From Streptococcus suis 10581 (GTDB lineage: Bacteria > Bacillota > Bacilli > Lactobacillales > Streptococcaceae), in the NCBI GenBank assembly GCA_000440235.1, contig ALKQ01000007.1, positions 1 through 40,401 on the forward strand: a DNA stretch of 40,401 bases, in the 5' to 3' direction. Under the pieces are notes generated by a model, which saw only the letters and a list, made by a program, of their open reading frames with translations, searched no databases and was not told where the DNA came from. The position numbers and the translations under genes were made by a program. Of this stretch, positions 15,099-23,783 are shown one piece after another; positions within the stretch are counted from its first letter, which is position 1; each line of letters begins with the position of its first letter.

Positions 15099-15407
15099 CT
15101 ATTCCATAATAGACCTCATCTTCTTTGTAAATCCAGCGTCTGTCACTGCAAGAACTTTTCTAGCCTTGCCGACAGCTGCACTCAATTCCAGTGTTGAAAA
15201 CACTGTTACAACTTCTACTTGATAGGTATGACTTTTATCTGTTACTTTTTTACTTAAATTTCCAGCAGCATCTTCGGCTAAAAACACCAACTTTGCCTGC
15301 CCTTTTTGAATAGCTTCAACAACCAGGTCCTCACCCGAAACCAGGCGACCAGCTCGCTGGGCTAAACCTAATAAATTTAAGATTTTCTGTCTCTTATTCG
15401 AGTCCAA
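15099..15407 (-). CDS. ylxQ: L7Ae-family RNA-binding protein YlxQ
   Basis: Small ribosomal protein L7Ae/L30e-type protein that binds kink-turn RNA; its cellular role in Firmicutes is not settled. The sequence has the family pattern [18 protein letters not shown] and [10 protein letters not shown]. The start is a TTG at 15407 (102 aa), because AGGAGAG lies six bases upstream; the ATG at 15443 lacks a ribosome-binding site and lies deep in ylxR. With the TTG start it overlaps the ylxR end by 14 bases, which suggests translational coupling. Confidence 0.88.
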   Translation of the reverse strand: MDSNKRQKILNLLGLAQRAGRLVSGEDLVVEAIQKGQAKLVFLAEDAAGNLSKKVTDKSHTYQVEVVTVFSTLELSAAVGKARKVLAVTDAGFTKKMRSIME

Positions 15408-15690
15408 GTTCTCTCCTCTTGATCTTATGATCAACATAGGCAATTAATTCATCGTAAAATTCTTCGGCTACTTCCATACTAAAGGAACGATCGAAGACTC
15501 GACGTTTCTTAGCTTGGCTTGCCTCATCATTGTCAAGCTTGATGTAAGCTCCACGACCATTTGCCTTGCCTGTTGGATCGATAAATACTTGACCTTCTTT
15601 ATTTTTTACAATACGGAGCAAATCCCGTTTGTCGATGATTTCACCGGACACCACAGACTTGCGCAAGGGTATTTTTCTAGCTTTTGCCAT
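15394..15690 (-). CDS. ylxR: YlxR/RnpM family RNA-binding protein
   Basis: Small basic protein (98 aa) of the DUF448 family. In other Firmicutes members bind the RNase P RNA and modulate its activity (RnpM). Characteristic motifs are RKIPLRKSVVSGE, DPTGKANGRGAY and KKRRVFDRSF. It sits between nusA and ylxQ, as in most Firmicutes nusA operons, 16 bases after nusA. Confidence 0.92.
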   Translation of the reverse strand: MAKARKIPLRKSVVSGEIIDKRDLLRIVKNKEGQVFIDPTGKANGRGAYIKLDNDEASQAKKRRVFDRSFSMEVAEEFYDELIAYVDHKIKRRELGLE

Positions 15691-15706
15691 GGTTGCTCCT
15701 TTTGCC

Positions 15707-16849
15707 TTATTCTTGTTCTTCTGCGACTTCTTCTACAACTTCGTCTGTTGCATATTGAGTTGCTTCAAAAGCTTCATACTCCGATGCTGACTTGATGTCG
15801 ATACGGAATCCTGTCAAATGCGCTGCCAAACGAACGTTTTGACCACGACGACCAATTGCCAATGATAACTTATCATCTGGTACAACGACTGTAGCATGCT
15901 TACCATCTTCCGTATCAAACAATACTTGGTCAACTTCAGCAGGTGCAAGCGCATTGTAGATAAATTCCGCTTCATCTGCTACCCACTCGATAACGTCAAT
16001 ATTTTCCTCAGTAGGAATCATACGGTCATTCTTAGCATCATAACGAGCTGGGTGGAACTTGCTGGTGATTTTCTTAATATTTGAACCACCACGACCAACG
16101 ATAGTACCAATAGCATCTACGTTTGGATTGTGGCTACGAACAGCCACTTTCGTACGGTCTCCAGCTTCACGGGCAACACTCATGATTTCAACTGTTCCAT
16201 CGTATACTTCTGGAATTTCCTGTTCCATGAGACGTTTGATCATTTCTGGATGGCTACGGCTGACAAATACATTAACACCACGACCATTGTCTTCTACCTT
16301 GTAGACATAGACTTCAATGCGATCATGAGATTGGAAAACCTCACCAGGAATTTGGTCTTGTTTTGACAATTGTGCTTCAATCGTACCAAGGTTGACATAG
16401 ATAAAGCGATTATCAAAACGCTCTACCGTACCTGACATAATCTCATTTTCATGTTGCTTGTAAGTATTGAAGGTAATGGCACGCTTTTGTTTGCGCATCT
16501 TTTCCATGATGGTCTGTTTAGCTGATTGAGCAGCTACACGTCCAAATTCTGCTGGGTCTTCTTGGAATTTAATTTTGTCACCCATTTCATAAGCTGATGA
16601 AATAGCCAAGGCATCTTTTAGACTAATTTCTAGTCGGCTATCAAATACTTCATCTACTACTTCACGAACAGTAAATACATGGAAATCGCCTTTTTTCTCG
16701 TCAAATTCAATCACTGCTGATTCTGATTGACCATAACGGCGTTTATAAGCTGAACGAAGCGACTCTGTAACTGCATCAATGATATCCGCTTTGTTAATAC
16801 CCATGTCTTCCTCTAAAATACGGAAGGCTTCTAGCATTTCTTTACTCAT
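15707..16849 (-). CDS. nusA: Transcription termination/antitermination factor NusA
   Basis: RNA polymerase-associated factor for pausing, termination and rRNA antitermination. Domains: N-terminal polymerase-binding domain (1-125), S1 domain (about 135-200, SGTVERFDNRFIYVNLG), and KH1 and KH2 (GTIVGRGGSNIKKI and LAIGRRGQNVRLAAHL). It ends in a short acidic tail rich in Glu. At 380 aa it lacks the extra C-terminal AR repeats of enterobacterial NusA, as usual for Firmicutes. It follows rimP after 73 bases. Confidence 0.97.
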   Translation of the reverse strand: MSKEMLEAFRILEEDMGINKADIIDAVTESLRSAYKRRYGQSESAVIEFDEKKGDFHVFTVREVVDEVFDSRLEISLKDALAISSAYEMGDKIKFQEDPAEFGRVAAQSAKQTIMEKMRKQKRAITFNTYKQHENEIMSGTVERFDNRFIYVNLGTIEAQLSKQDQIPGEVFQSHDRIEVYVYKVEDNGRGVNVFVSRSHPEMIKRLMEQEIPEVYDGTVEIMSVAREAGDRTKVAVRSHNPNVDAIGTIVGRGGSNIKKITSKFHPARYDAKNDRMIPTEENIDVIEWVADEAEFIYNALAPAEVDQVLFDTEDGKHATVVVPDDKLSLAIGRRGQNVRLAAHLTGFRIDIKSASEYEAFEATQYATDEVVEEVAEEQE

Positions 16850-16922
16850 GTTGTTTTCCTTTTGCGCTCAAAAGGTCCTTTCTTAAAGTCTAATATCTTT
16901 ATAAAATACTCATGAAAGAGCA

Positions 16923-17393
16923 TTATAACTTAACAGCCAAACGGGCCTTAGCCACCGTCTGGTAAGGAATAGTCACTTCCTTCTTACGAGTTTTATCCAT
17001 ATACTCCATAATCAGGTCTGTTCCATCAAAGGAGAGCAACGTTCCTTCAAAAACCTTGATTTTATCAATTGCCTGATAGAGCTTGACATGGATGTACTTT
17101 CCAACCGCCTTCTCAACAGCATCTGCCGTTTTTAAAGGACGTTCCAAACCTGGACTTGTTACCTCCAGCATGTATTGGTCTGGAAATGGGTCTGGTTTGA
17201 TAGTGTCCAAAATCGGACTGATCTTTTCGGATAAATCTGCCGTATCTTGAAGGGAAATTCCACCCTCCTTATCGACAAAAATCGATAGGACATAGTCACC
17301 GCCCATTTTACCATATTCCACATCTACCAACTCGTAAGGAGTTTGAATAGCGGGGGTAATTGCTGCTGTGACCAATTCAATAATTGATGACAT
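16923..17393 (-). CDS. rimP: Ribosome maturation factor RimP
   Basis: Assists 30S subunit maturation. The two-domain fold is visible from [25 protein letters not shown] and [20 protein letters not shown], the family signature, followed by the SH3-like C-terminal domain. The ATG at 17393 is used (156 aa) because AGGAGG ends five bases before it; a GTG two codons earlier would overlap the Shine-Dalgarno motif. It is the first gene of the nusA operon under the promoter at 17576-17604, behind a leader of about 175 bases with a hairpin. Confidence 0.94.
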   Translation of the reverse strand: MSSIIELVTAAITPAIQTPYELVDVEYGKMGGDYVLSIFVDKEGGISLQDTADLSEKISPILDTIKPDPFPDQYMLEVTSPGLERPLKTADAVEKAVGKYIHVKLYQAIDKIKVFEGTLLSFDGTDLIMEYMDKTRKKEVTIPYQTVAKARLAVKL

Positions 17394-17528
17394 AAACACC
17401 TCCTATTTTTATAGTCGCTAGAAATACATTACTCAAATAGTTCGCACTATCCAGGACTCTCTATTTCCTTTGACAGTAAACTCCCTTGTACTATCCTTCA
17501 TTCTATATACAGAAATCCGTGTACAGGG

Positions 17529-17555
17529 AAAGGGTTGACTGACGCCAACCCCTTT
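17529..17555 (-). other. Hairpin in the rimP-nusA leader
   Basis: On the minus strand GGGGTTG and CAACCC flank GCGTCAGT, followed by TTTCCC. It starts about 15 bases after the predicted transcript start, so it could be an attenuator or a NusA feedback site; this is inferred. Confidence 0.6.
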
Positions 17556-17575
17556 TCTCATTATTCACTTACACT

Positions 17576-17604
17576 ATTCTATCATATCTATCCCTATTTG
17601 TAAA
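17576..17604 (-). promoter_or_regulatory. Promoter of rimP-nusA-ylxR-ylxQ-infB-rbfA
   Basis: -35 TTTACA (17599-17604), a 17-base spacer and extended -10 TGATAGAAT (TAGAAT at 17576-17581). It lies 46 bases past the trmB stop, so the ribosome-factor genes can be transcribed separately from ecsAB-ccrZ-trmB. Confidence 0.8.
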
Positions 17605-17650
17605 GGAAAAAGGTATCTGTTAGACCTCTCCTCATTTTCCACTAAGGGAA

Positions 17651-18289
17651 TTATTGAAACTGTGCTTCCACACGATAGATGACTTGACCCTTGTTTGAGA
17701 ATTTCTCCTCATACTCTGTCATAACATTGCCTTCCAAACCATCCGCATGCAAATCTAGCCAAACTTGCTTCAAGACCATGCCATATTGAGAAAAACTAGC
17801 CAGGCTATACTCAAACAGACCACGATTATCTGTTTTGAAGTGGATTTCTCCCTTCTCAGGTAGGATTTCCTTGTAGGTATCCAAGAATGACTTGTAGGTC
17901 AAACGGCGTTTCTCATGACGTTTCTTAGGCCATGGATCTGAAAAATTCAGATAAAGCTGATCTATTTCTGCCGGTGCAAAATAGTTGGTCAAACTCGAAC
18001 CATCCACCTGCAATAATTTTATATTTGGTAAGCCAGCTTCAAGCACACGGTCCAAGGCATAGCTTAACACGGTCATTTGAATATCAATACCAATATAGTT
18101 AATATCTGGATTTTGCGCAGCCATACCAGTGACAAAGCGACCTTTACCAGAACCAACTTCTATGTGGATAGGATTATTGTTTCCAAAAATCTCTGCCCAT
18201 TTCCCCTTACACTCCTCTGGATTGGAGATAACATACTGGGGATTGTTTGCTAGAAGCTCACTCGCTCCCTTACGATTTCTAACTCTCAT
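17651..18289 (-). CDS. trmB: tRNA (guanine-N7-)-methyltransferase
   Basis: SAM-dependent enzyme that makes m7G46 in tRNA variable loops. SAM motif I is [13 protein letters not shown], followed by NYIGIDIQ; the tRNA-binding/catalytic signature is [16 protein letters not shown]. 212 aa is the normal length. The start overlaps the ccrZ stop by four bases, so the two are probably translationally coupled; the same pairing is known in pneumococcus. Confidence 0.96.
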
Positions 18290-19080
18290 ACTTCCTTATA
18301 GAAACTCTGACGAAATTGCCGTAGAGCATAAATTTCTTTATTTGCAGCCAAAACATTGTAGCTTTCTACATGCTTAGCAATTTGGTTTAGATAGCCAAGC
18401 TGGCCATACCAATAAACCTTATTTAATACTGTGCTGTTATATTTGTAGCCATAAGCCCGAAGCCACTCTTCCCAGGACTGACGAGGAATATAATGCGTCA
18501 AAATATAGGCAACATCCAACATCCGATCCGTTACACAAGCTGTCTCCCAATCTGTCAAATACACCAAACCAGACGTCGTTTCTACCCAGTTACTATGATG
18601 CAAATCTCCGTGAACAAATGTTGCCACCTCTTGACGGAATCTTGGTAGATTATTCAATAAATCTTGACAGATAGATTGCAGATAAGAATTCTGTCCCAAT
18701 CTAGTTGGAGCCTCTTTTTGCCAACGATAAACCAAATCCTGAGGTTCCATATAGGTATAATTCATCTGCAAAGCCTGATTGAGCAAAATGCGAGAATAGT
18801 GCATTCTCACCAGTATTTGACGAATCTGTTTACTAGTCATATCTTGACGCTCCAAGGTACGACCATTCAACCACTCCTGCTCTACACGATGCCCCATTCC
18901 TACTTCACGATTTGCTGACAAAACGGGTGGTGTAATTTGCTCACGCGCAAGAGCAGACACTATCGGAGGCATCTCATACTTCACAAAGACTGGCGTTCCG
19001 TCTGACCGTAGGCCTTTAAACGCTTTGCCACTATTTCCTGCAATAGACTGTAATTGTAGCCCACTGGTATCAAACTGCAT
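18286..19080 (-). CDS. ccrZ: Cell-cycle regulator CcrZ (phosphotransferase fold)
   Basis: Choline/aminoglycoside-kinase-like cytosolic protein. The pneumococcal homologue CcrZ associates with FtsZ and controls replication initiation through DnaA. The catalytic signatures [10 protein letters not shown] (Brenner-type motif) and YLTDWE (metal-binding Asp) are present. Length 264 aa. AAAGGAGG directly precedes the ATG. Gene order ecsA-ecsB-ccrZ-trmB supports orthology. The kinase substrate is not evident from sequence; thiamine or ribose-type substrates have been discussed for relatives. Confidence 0.88.
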
Positions 19081-19129
19081 GCCTTTCCTCCTTTAAAAAT
19101 TCCTTACTATTTTACTAATTTTCGTCTAT

Positions 19130-20170
19130 TTAGTCAATCAATTTTTTTAATTTTAGAGGCAAATATATTTCGTGCAAGAAAATCCCCACGAGAAGTAAGA
19201 CGACTACCATCGCATTCTCTTTAGAAAATAGCAGAGCAAAGCCCAATTCCACTACTAATAGACTATATAAAATTACTCTAAGCAAATTCTGAAGACCGAT
19301 TTTCTTGGAATCTTTCTCCAAAGGATACAGTTGTGTTACATATTGATAATCATAATGCTTGTAAAGCCCCAACAACTGGAAGACAAGCAAATAATGAAAG
19401 ACTAAAACTAGGCCGATGGATAACCACGATTCTTCAATGGCAAATAGGGACAAAATCGCCAACAACAGTAGACGTATCGTCAAGCCCAAGTAGTCTCCTG
19501 AACGCAAGAAAGCCCGTAAGTAGAGATAAAACCAAGTCTGTCTCGACTTGACAAGACGCAAGATTCCATTGAGATAGCTTCTCGGTTTAACACTCGTACT
19601 GATTCCTTTAACCGTCGTAAATAAGGCAAAGAAACGTAAAATAGACTGTTTCCTTTTTTGTTCATCTTGAATAGCCTTAGACCAGTCCAATACTCCCTGT
19701 GACTGATAAGCCACTAATTGGCGCTTGACAAAAAGACATTTTAAAACCAACAAAGTAAGAAGACCAGCTACAATCATCCACACCGGTAAACCCAGTTTCA
19801 AATAGATTGGTAACAAAACAAGCTGAACCACCACCTGTATAGAGGACCAAAACAAGACCGTGCGTCTGGCTGCAACCTCGAGTCCTTGCAGAATGTCTTT
19901 TTCCTTAGTCAATAGGAAGATTTGATCAGCTTCTTCTAGATAAGTCGCAATTCTTCCGGACACTAGTACCAGTAGACTGATTGCAATAACCACAAAAACA
20001 ATCGGCAACGGATTCTCAGGGAATGACAACAATAATTGACGATATTGCAAACTCAAAAAGCCTAATAAAACCATGAGAACCAAAACAAAATGGTCATTCA
20101 GAACATAACGCAGATACTTGGAACAACGATTTAAAAAATCTAGTCGGCGTTGTTGAAACAATTCTTTCAT
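19130..20170 (-). CDS. ecsB: ABC transporter permease, EcsB family
   Basis: Membrane subunit of the EcsAB transporter, which affects protein secretion, proteolysis and, in relatives, peptide export. It is 346 aa with about eight strongly hydrophobic segments in three clusters, separated by a basic cytoplasmic stretch (KSRQTWFYLYLRAFLRSGD). The start overlaps the ecsA stop by four bases, with AAGGAG inside ecsA. The substrate is not known. Confidence 0.87.
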   Translation of the reverse strand: MKELFQQRRLDFLNRCSKYLRYVLNDHFVLVLMVLLGFLSLQYRQLLLSFPENPLPIVFVVIAISLLVLVSGRIATYLEEADQIFLLTKEKDILQGLEVAARRTVLFWSSIQVVVQLVLLPIYLKLGLPVWMIVAGLLTLLVLKCLFVKRQLVAYQSQGVLDWSKAIQDEQKRKQSILRFFALFTTVKGISTSVKPRSYLNGILRLVKSRQTWFYLYLRAFLRSGDYLGLTIRLLLLAILSLFAIEESWLSIGLVLVFHYLLVFQLLGLYKHYDYQYVTQLYPLEKDSKKIGLQNLLRVILYSLLVVELGFALLFSKENAMVVVLLLVGIFLHEIYLPLKLKKLID

Positions 20171-20901
20171 CCAGCCACTCCTTCTTGCGTCAAGGCCAGA
20201 TAAATTTCATTCAGACTTGCACCATCCATACCAAATGCGCTTTGTAGCTCCTCCAAATTTCCAGTTGCACGAACCTGTCCCTGATGTAAAATCACAAAAG
20301 AGTCGCACATTTTCTCAGCTGAGTCAAGAACGTGAGTGGACATGAGAATGGAAGTGCCCTTAGATTTTTCTTCCTCCAAAAGAGCGATTAAATCAGAGAT
20401 AGCCACAGGGTCTAATCCCAGAAAAGGCTCATCAACAATCAACAGACTCGGCTCCACCATAAAAGCACAAATAATCATGACCTTCTGCTTCATTCCCTTT
20501 GAAAAATTGACAGGAAACCAGTCCAATTTCTCATCCAAGCGAAACAGTTTTAACAAGTGCTCAACACGTCCCCAAGCTTGCTCCCAGGATAAATCATAGG
20601 CCATTGCTACCACTTCCAAGTGCTCTTTGAGGGTTAGTTCTTCATACAAACTTGGTGTTTCGGGGATAAACCCAATCTTCTTCCGATAATTTTCAGCCCC
20701 TTGTAGCAAAGTTAGGCCGTCAATTGCAATCTGTCCTTGATAAGGTGTCAAAAGACCGATAATTTCCTTAATAGTTGTTGATTTCCCTGCACCATTTAAA
20801 CCAATTAGACCAACTAATTGGCCATCCTCAACGGTAAAAGATACATCTTTCAAAACTGGGATATTGACATATCCTCCAGTTACATTTTTTACTTCTAACA
20901 T
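20167..20901 (-). CDS. ecsA: ABC transporter ATP-binding protein EcsA
   Basis: ATPase partner of EcsB. Walker A GLNGAGKST, a signature-region variant FSKGMKQKV in place of LSGGQ, and Walker B LLIVDEPFLGLDP are visible, with the H-loop in STHVLDSAE. 244 aa is normal. It is the first gene of ecsA-ecsB-ccrZ-trmB and is divergent from hit over 62 bases. Confidence 0.93.
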   Translation of the reverse strand: MLEVKNVTGGYVNIPVLKDVSFTVEDGQLVGLIGLNGAGKSTTIKEIIGLLTPYQGQIAIDGLTLLQGAENYRKKIGFIPETPSLYEELTLKEHLEVVAMAYDLSWEQAWGRVEHLLKLFRLDEKLDWFPVNFSKGMKQKVMIICAFMVEPSLLIVDEPFLGLDPVAISDLIALLEEEKSKGTSILMSTHVLDSAEKMCDSFVILHQGQVRATGNLEELQSAFGMDGASLNEIYLALTQEGVAG

Positions 20902-20922
20902 ACATTTCTTCCTACAATTTGA

Positions 20923-20938
20923 TATAATTATTATAACA
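20923..20938. promoter_or_regulatory. Overlapping divergent extended -10 promoters (ecsA and hit)
   Basis: Plus strand: TGATATAAT with TATAAT at 20923-20928, for hit. Minus strand: TGTTATAAT with TATAAT at 20930-20935, for ecsA. The two -10 boxes are one base apart and neither has a good -35, so polymerase binding in one direction should exclude the other. Confidence 0.65.
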
Positions 20939-20963
20939 AAAATCCTAGAAAGAGGTTGCCATT

Positions 20964-21377
20964 ATGTCGGATTGTATTTTTTGCAAAATTATCTCTGGAG
21001 AAATACCAGCTTCAAAAGTCTACGAAGATGACCAAGTATTAGCCTTTTTAGACATCACTCAGGTCACAAAAGGACACACATTGGTTGTTCCTAAAAAACA
21101 CTACCGAAACGTGCTTGATATGGATAAAGAAGCTGCAGCCACACTCTTTTCTGTTGTGCCAACCATCGCTCGTCAGTTAAAAGAAAAACTTGGAGCTAGT
21201 GGTCTAAACATCGTTAATAATAACGAGGAGGACGCTGGGCAAACCGTCTTTCATACACACATCCATCTCTTACCACGCTTTAACAATCAAGATGGATTGA
21301 GCATTCAATTTAAAGCCAACGATCCTGACTTCCCAGCCCTGGCTCAACTGGCACAAGATCTCTATCTAGGAGAATAA
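20964..21377 (+). CDS. hit: HIT-family nucleotide hydrolase
   Basis: Histidine-triad protein that hydrolyses nucleoside phosphoramidates or dinucleoside polyphosphates. The triad is HTHIHLLP near the C terminus; CIFCKIISGEIPASKVYED at the N terminus contains the zinc-type Cys pair. 137 aa is typical. It begins after AGAGG and is followed one base later by a small membrane protein gene, as in other streptococci. Confidence 0.94.
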   Translation: MSDCIFCKIISGEIPASKVYEDDQVLAFLDITQVTKGHTLVVPKKHYRNVLDMDKEAAATLFSVVPTIARQLKEKLGASGLNIVNNNEEDAGQTVFHTHIHLLPRFNNQDGLSIQFKANDPDFPALAQLAQDLYLGE

Positions 21378-21378
21378 T

Positions 21379-21714
21379 ATGAAACTTCGTAATATCATTT
21401 TAGCCGTAAGCGCCGCTACCGCCAGCTTCCTTGCAGTCACACATCGGGATAAAATCGCTAAAGAAGTACAGGAAACCAAACAACTTCTATCAGATATTCA
21501 ACTGAGCAAGAACAATATTCAGGAACAACTTGCCATTATCCAAAGTTTTCAAGAACCCTTGCAGGAAATGACTTCTGACTTACAATATAAGACTCGAGTC
21601 TATCAGCAAAGTATTGCAGGAAACTTGGAAGAAATCCAACAGATTCTCAAAAAATACCAGAATAAGAATAGCACAAGACTAGGCAAAAAGCCCAGCACTG
21701 CTTCTCAAAGTTAG
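21379..21714 (+). CDS. Small membrane-anchored coiled-coil protein, unknown function
   Basis: 111 aa: one hydrophobic N-terminal helix (about 4-22), then a Gln/Glu/Lys-rich helix with heptad character (about 28-95). I do not recognise a functional family. AGGAG precedes the ATG and the gene is one base after hit, so they form an operon. The last eight residues, KPSTASQS, and the stop lie inside a dispersed repeat (21688-21765) whose other copies are at 39871-39937 and 39959-40028. The native C terminus has therefore probably been replaced. Confidence 0.75.
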   Translation: MKLRNIILAVSAATASFLAVTHRDKIAKEVQETKQLLSDIQLSKNNIQEQLAIIQSFQEPLQEMTSDLQYKTRVYQQSIAGNLEEIQQILKKYQNKNSTRLGKKPSTASQS

Positions 21715-21765
21715 TGTCAACGTCTCAGCGCAGTGGTTGATTGGGTTTAACAGTCCAGTGGACTA
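21688..21765 (+). repeat. Dispersed repeat R3, copy 1 (overlaps a gene end)
   Basis: Contains AGCCCAGCAC..CTTCTCAAAGTTAG, CTCAGCGCAGTGGTTGATTG and TTTAACAGTCCAGTGGAC. It is related to the inverted copies at 39871-39937 and 39959-40028. Confidence 0.8.
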
Positions 21766-21860
21766 TTCGTACCTGAGCCTGAAAACAAAAAAGCGAAGTA
21801 CATCAGCTGGTCACCTAGAAATAAGAAAGCATTGAGTTATGCCTGCGGCTCATTGCCTCA

Positions 21861-21920
21861 TACTAAAAGCCTATAAAAATAGAGGTTGCAAACAACCTTT
21901 ATTTTTATAGGCTTTTAGTA
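21861..21920. terminator. Long 28-bp hairpin, probable bidirectional terminator
   Basis: The arm TACTAAAAGCCTATAAAAAT.. (21861-21888) and its inverted copy (21893-21920) differ at one base, around a CAAA loop. AT-rich tracts on both sides can act as U-runs for the hit operon (+) or the LCP operon (-). The 3' arm runs into type-1 element sequence. Confidence 0.7.
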
Positions 21921-21934
21921 CTCGCTCGTCAAAG

Positions 21935-22040
21935 TATAGTCGAATGAATTAGCTTTCAGACAAGGAACTGAGGTGCAGGCTGTACTATAGTACAGCAAGC
22001 CGAAAGTGACGATGTATCAAAGTTAATTCAAATGACTATA
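21935..22040. mobile_element. 106-bp TATAGTC-ended palindromic element (type 2)
   Basis: The ends TATAGTCGAATGAATTAG and, inverted, TATAGTCATTTGAATTAA bound 106 bases; a TGTACTATAGTACA palindrome sits in the middle. It appears inserted into a type-1 element, whose parts flank it (TTTTAGTACTCG to the left, AATAAAAGAAAAACTGAATG to the right). Confidence 0.7.
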
Positions 22041-22065
22041 ATAAAAGAAAAACTGAATGACAACA

Positions 22066-23259
22066 TTATTGTGACCCGTTTTCATCACCGAGTACTGGCT
22101 CTGTTGAAAAATCGGTTACCTGCTCTTCTGTTGTCACAGTCGTAGTAGCCGATGGACTCCCTATTTCTGGATCCAAGCTTTCTGCCCATGGACTTGCTTC
22201 TAACAGCAAGAGATTTGTATATACATCATAAACGTTTATTGGACTTGGCAATCCCATCTGTCCTTCGTAGACCTTCACGTTTGTGACTAAGTCGGTCTTT
22301 TCTTCTAAGCCGATAGATTTTTTCAAAATATTTTGCATTTCCAATAGATGTTCACTGGTTGGTAATTGATAATAGATTTCATCAACCATTTGGTCCACAC
22401 CGCGCAACTGATAGGAATTCAACTTAGAGACCGAGTCTTTATAACCCAGGAGGCTTGGAATTGTCGCAGGACTAATCTCAATGTTGGTTCGCATATTATT
22501 GGAGATGGCGGTCAGAATCTTCTTATACTGCGTCAAACCATCTAACTGGAGGAGTTTTTTTATAATAGCCGTGATAACTTCTCGTTGGCGTCTCTGACGT
22601 CCGATATCCCCCTCAGGATCATCATAGCGCATCCGAGCATAAACCAGCGCCTGATCCCCATTTACTAACTGTTTCCCCGGCTGAACAATAGAGGTGTATG
22701 CAGGCTCATGTTCCGAAATGGATATAGGGAAGCCAAGAGTATTGTTTACCTCAATACCTCCAACCGCATCAACAAGCTCAATCAGACCATCCATATTTAT
22801 TTCGATATAGCGGTCAATGTTAATATCCATCATCTTTTCGATCGTGGCAATGGCCATCGGTGCCTGTCCGTAGCTATAAGAATGATTTAGTTTTTCAACC
22901 GTTCCTGAAGACTCCCCATTCGCTTCTGCAATCTCGACCATAATATCACGAGTCAAGCTCATCATATTGGTTTCCTTAGTCTTAGGATTAACAGTTACCA
23001 AAATCATCGAATCACTACGACCACCCTCCCAATCTCCCCCACGGGTTGCTTGGTCCATATCCACCCCCATCAGTAGGATGGTTAGGGGCTCTGTCGCATC
23101 AATAGGAGTGATTTCTTTTTCTCCATCTAGCTGCTTATAGGTTTTTGAAATAGTACCTGTAGAAAAATTTAACAAGCTGGCTCCATATATTAAGCCGGCA
23201 CCTAGTGTTAAACCAACAATAGCCAAAGACATTAAGAATATTTTTTTTCCAATTGTCAT
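22066..23259 (-). CDS. LytR-CpsA-Psr (LCP) family glycopolymer transferase
   Basis: Membrane-anchored enzyme that attaches teichoic-acid-type or capsular glycopolymers to peptidoglycan. Short cytoplasmic N terminus, one membrane helix (about 8-28), then an extracellular LCP domain with LLMGVDMD, GRSDSMILVTVNP, SLTRDIMVEI and RMRYDDPEGDIGRQRRQ (Asp/Arg residues that bind the pyrophosphate). The C-terminal tail is Thr/Glu-rich. At 397 aa it resembles LytR of pneumococcus and BrpA of S. mutans, both located after tsaE and an acetyltransferase gene. It overlaps the GNAT gene by four bases. Confidence 0.93.
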   Translation of the reverse strand: MTIGKKIFLMSLAIVGLTLGAGLIYGASLLNFSTGTISKTYKQLDGEKEITPIDATEPLTILLMGVDMDQATRGGDWEGGRSDSMILVTVNPKTKETNMMSLTRDIMVEIAEANGESSGTVEKLNHSYSYGQAPMAIATIEKMMDINIDRYIEINMDGLIELVDAVGGIEVNNTLGFPISISEHEPAYTSIVQPGKQLVNGDQALVYARMRYDDPEGDIGRQRRQREVITAIIKKLLQLDGLTQYKKILTAISNNMRTNIEISPATIPSLLGYKDSVSKLNSYQLRGVDQMVDEIYYQLPTSEHLLEMQNILKKSIGLEEKTDLVTNVKVYEGQMGLPSPINVYDVYTNLLLLEASPWAESLDPEIGSPSATTTVTTEEQVTDFSTEPVLGDENGSQ

Positions 23260-23783
23260 ACTTCACCAATTAACTTGCCCATATAATAAAGATCAAGCCA
23301 TTCTCCTTCATCTGTTCTAGCCCCACGTATCTGGGTTCCTTCAATGTTGAATCCTAGTTTTTGGTATAAATGTACTGCCGCCTGATTGCGAACCTGAACC
23401 GTTAATTCCAAACGTTTCAATACATCCATTTCCTCTGCCCAATGCAATACTTCCTCCAGTAAAATCGTCCCTAGACCGTGACCCCAATAGGCTTTTTTTA
23501 CTGCAATAAAAATATTTCCGATATGGCTAATGCGAAACTGCTTAGAGGACTTAACAGAAATTGCGCCGACGACTTCCGAACCAACCTTAGCCAACAGGCA
23601 CAATTCACGAGGATTTTCGATTCCTGCTTCGAAGATGGTCTCCATTTCATCAACACTAAATCGAAAACCAGTCTCATCCATGACCAGATAATCCGTTTCT
23701 CTAGCAACTTGATTCATAAAATCAATAAAAGCTGCTACATCAGCTGGTTCAGCTTCACTAAAATACACTTCTTTTTCAGACAT
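23256..23783 (-). CDS. GNAT-family N-acetyltransferase
   Basis: Acetyl-CoA-dependent acetyltransferase of 175 aa. The acetyl-CoA-binding motif A appears as IAVKKAYWGHGLGTILLEE, followed by LELTVQVRNQAAVHLYQKLGF (motif B). The acceptor is unknown; a RimI-like or small-molecule role is possible. It overlaps tsaE by eight bases and the LCP gene by four, so all three are cotranslated. Confidence 0.9.
   Translation of the reverse strand: MSEKEVYFSEAEPADVAAFIDFMNQVARETDYLVMDETGFRFSVDEMETIFEAGIENPRELCLLAKVGSEVVGAISVKSSKQFRISHIGNIFIAVKKAYWGHGLGTILLEEVLHWAEEMDVLKRLELTVQVRNQAAVHLYQKLGFNIEGTQIRGARTDEGEWLDLYYMGKLIGEV

Larger units (their letters stand above)
21715..22065. other. 351-base repeat mosaic between converging operons
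   Basis: No gene is seen. It contains the rest of repeat R3, a GCCTGCGGCTCATTGCCT stretch related to type-1 elements, a 28-bp hairpin (21861-21920), a complete 106-base TATAGTC-ended element (21935-22040), and a type-1 right arm (22041-22060) that stops five bases before the LCP stop codon. Confidence 0.75.
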
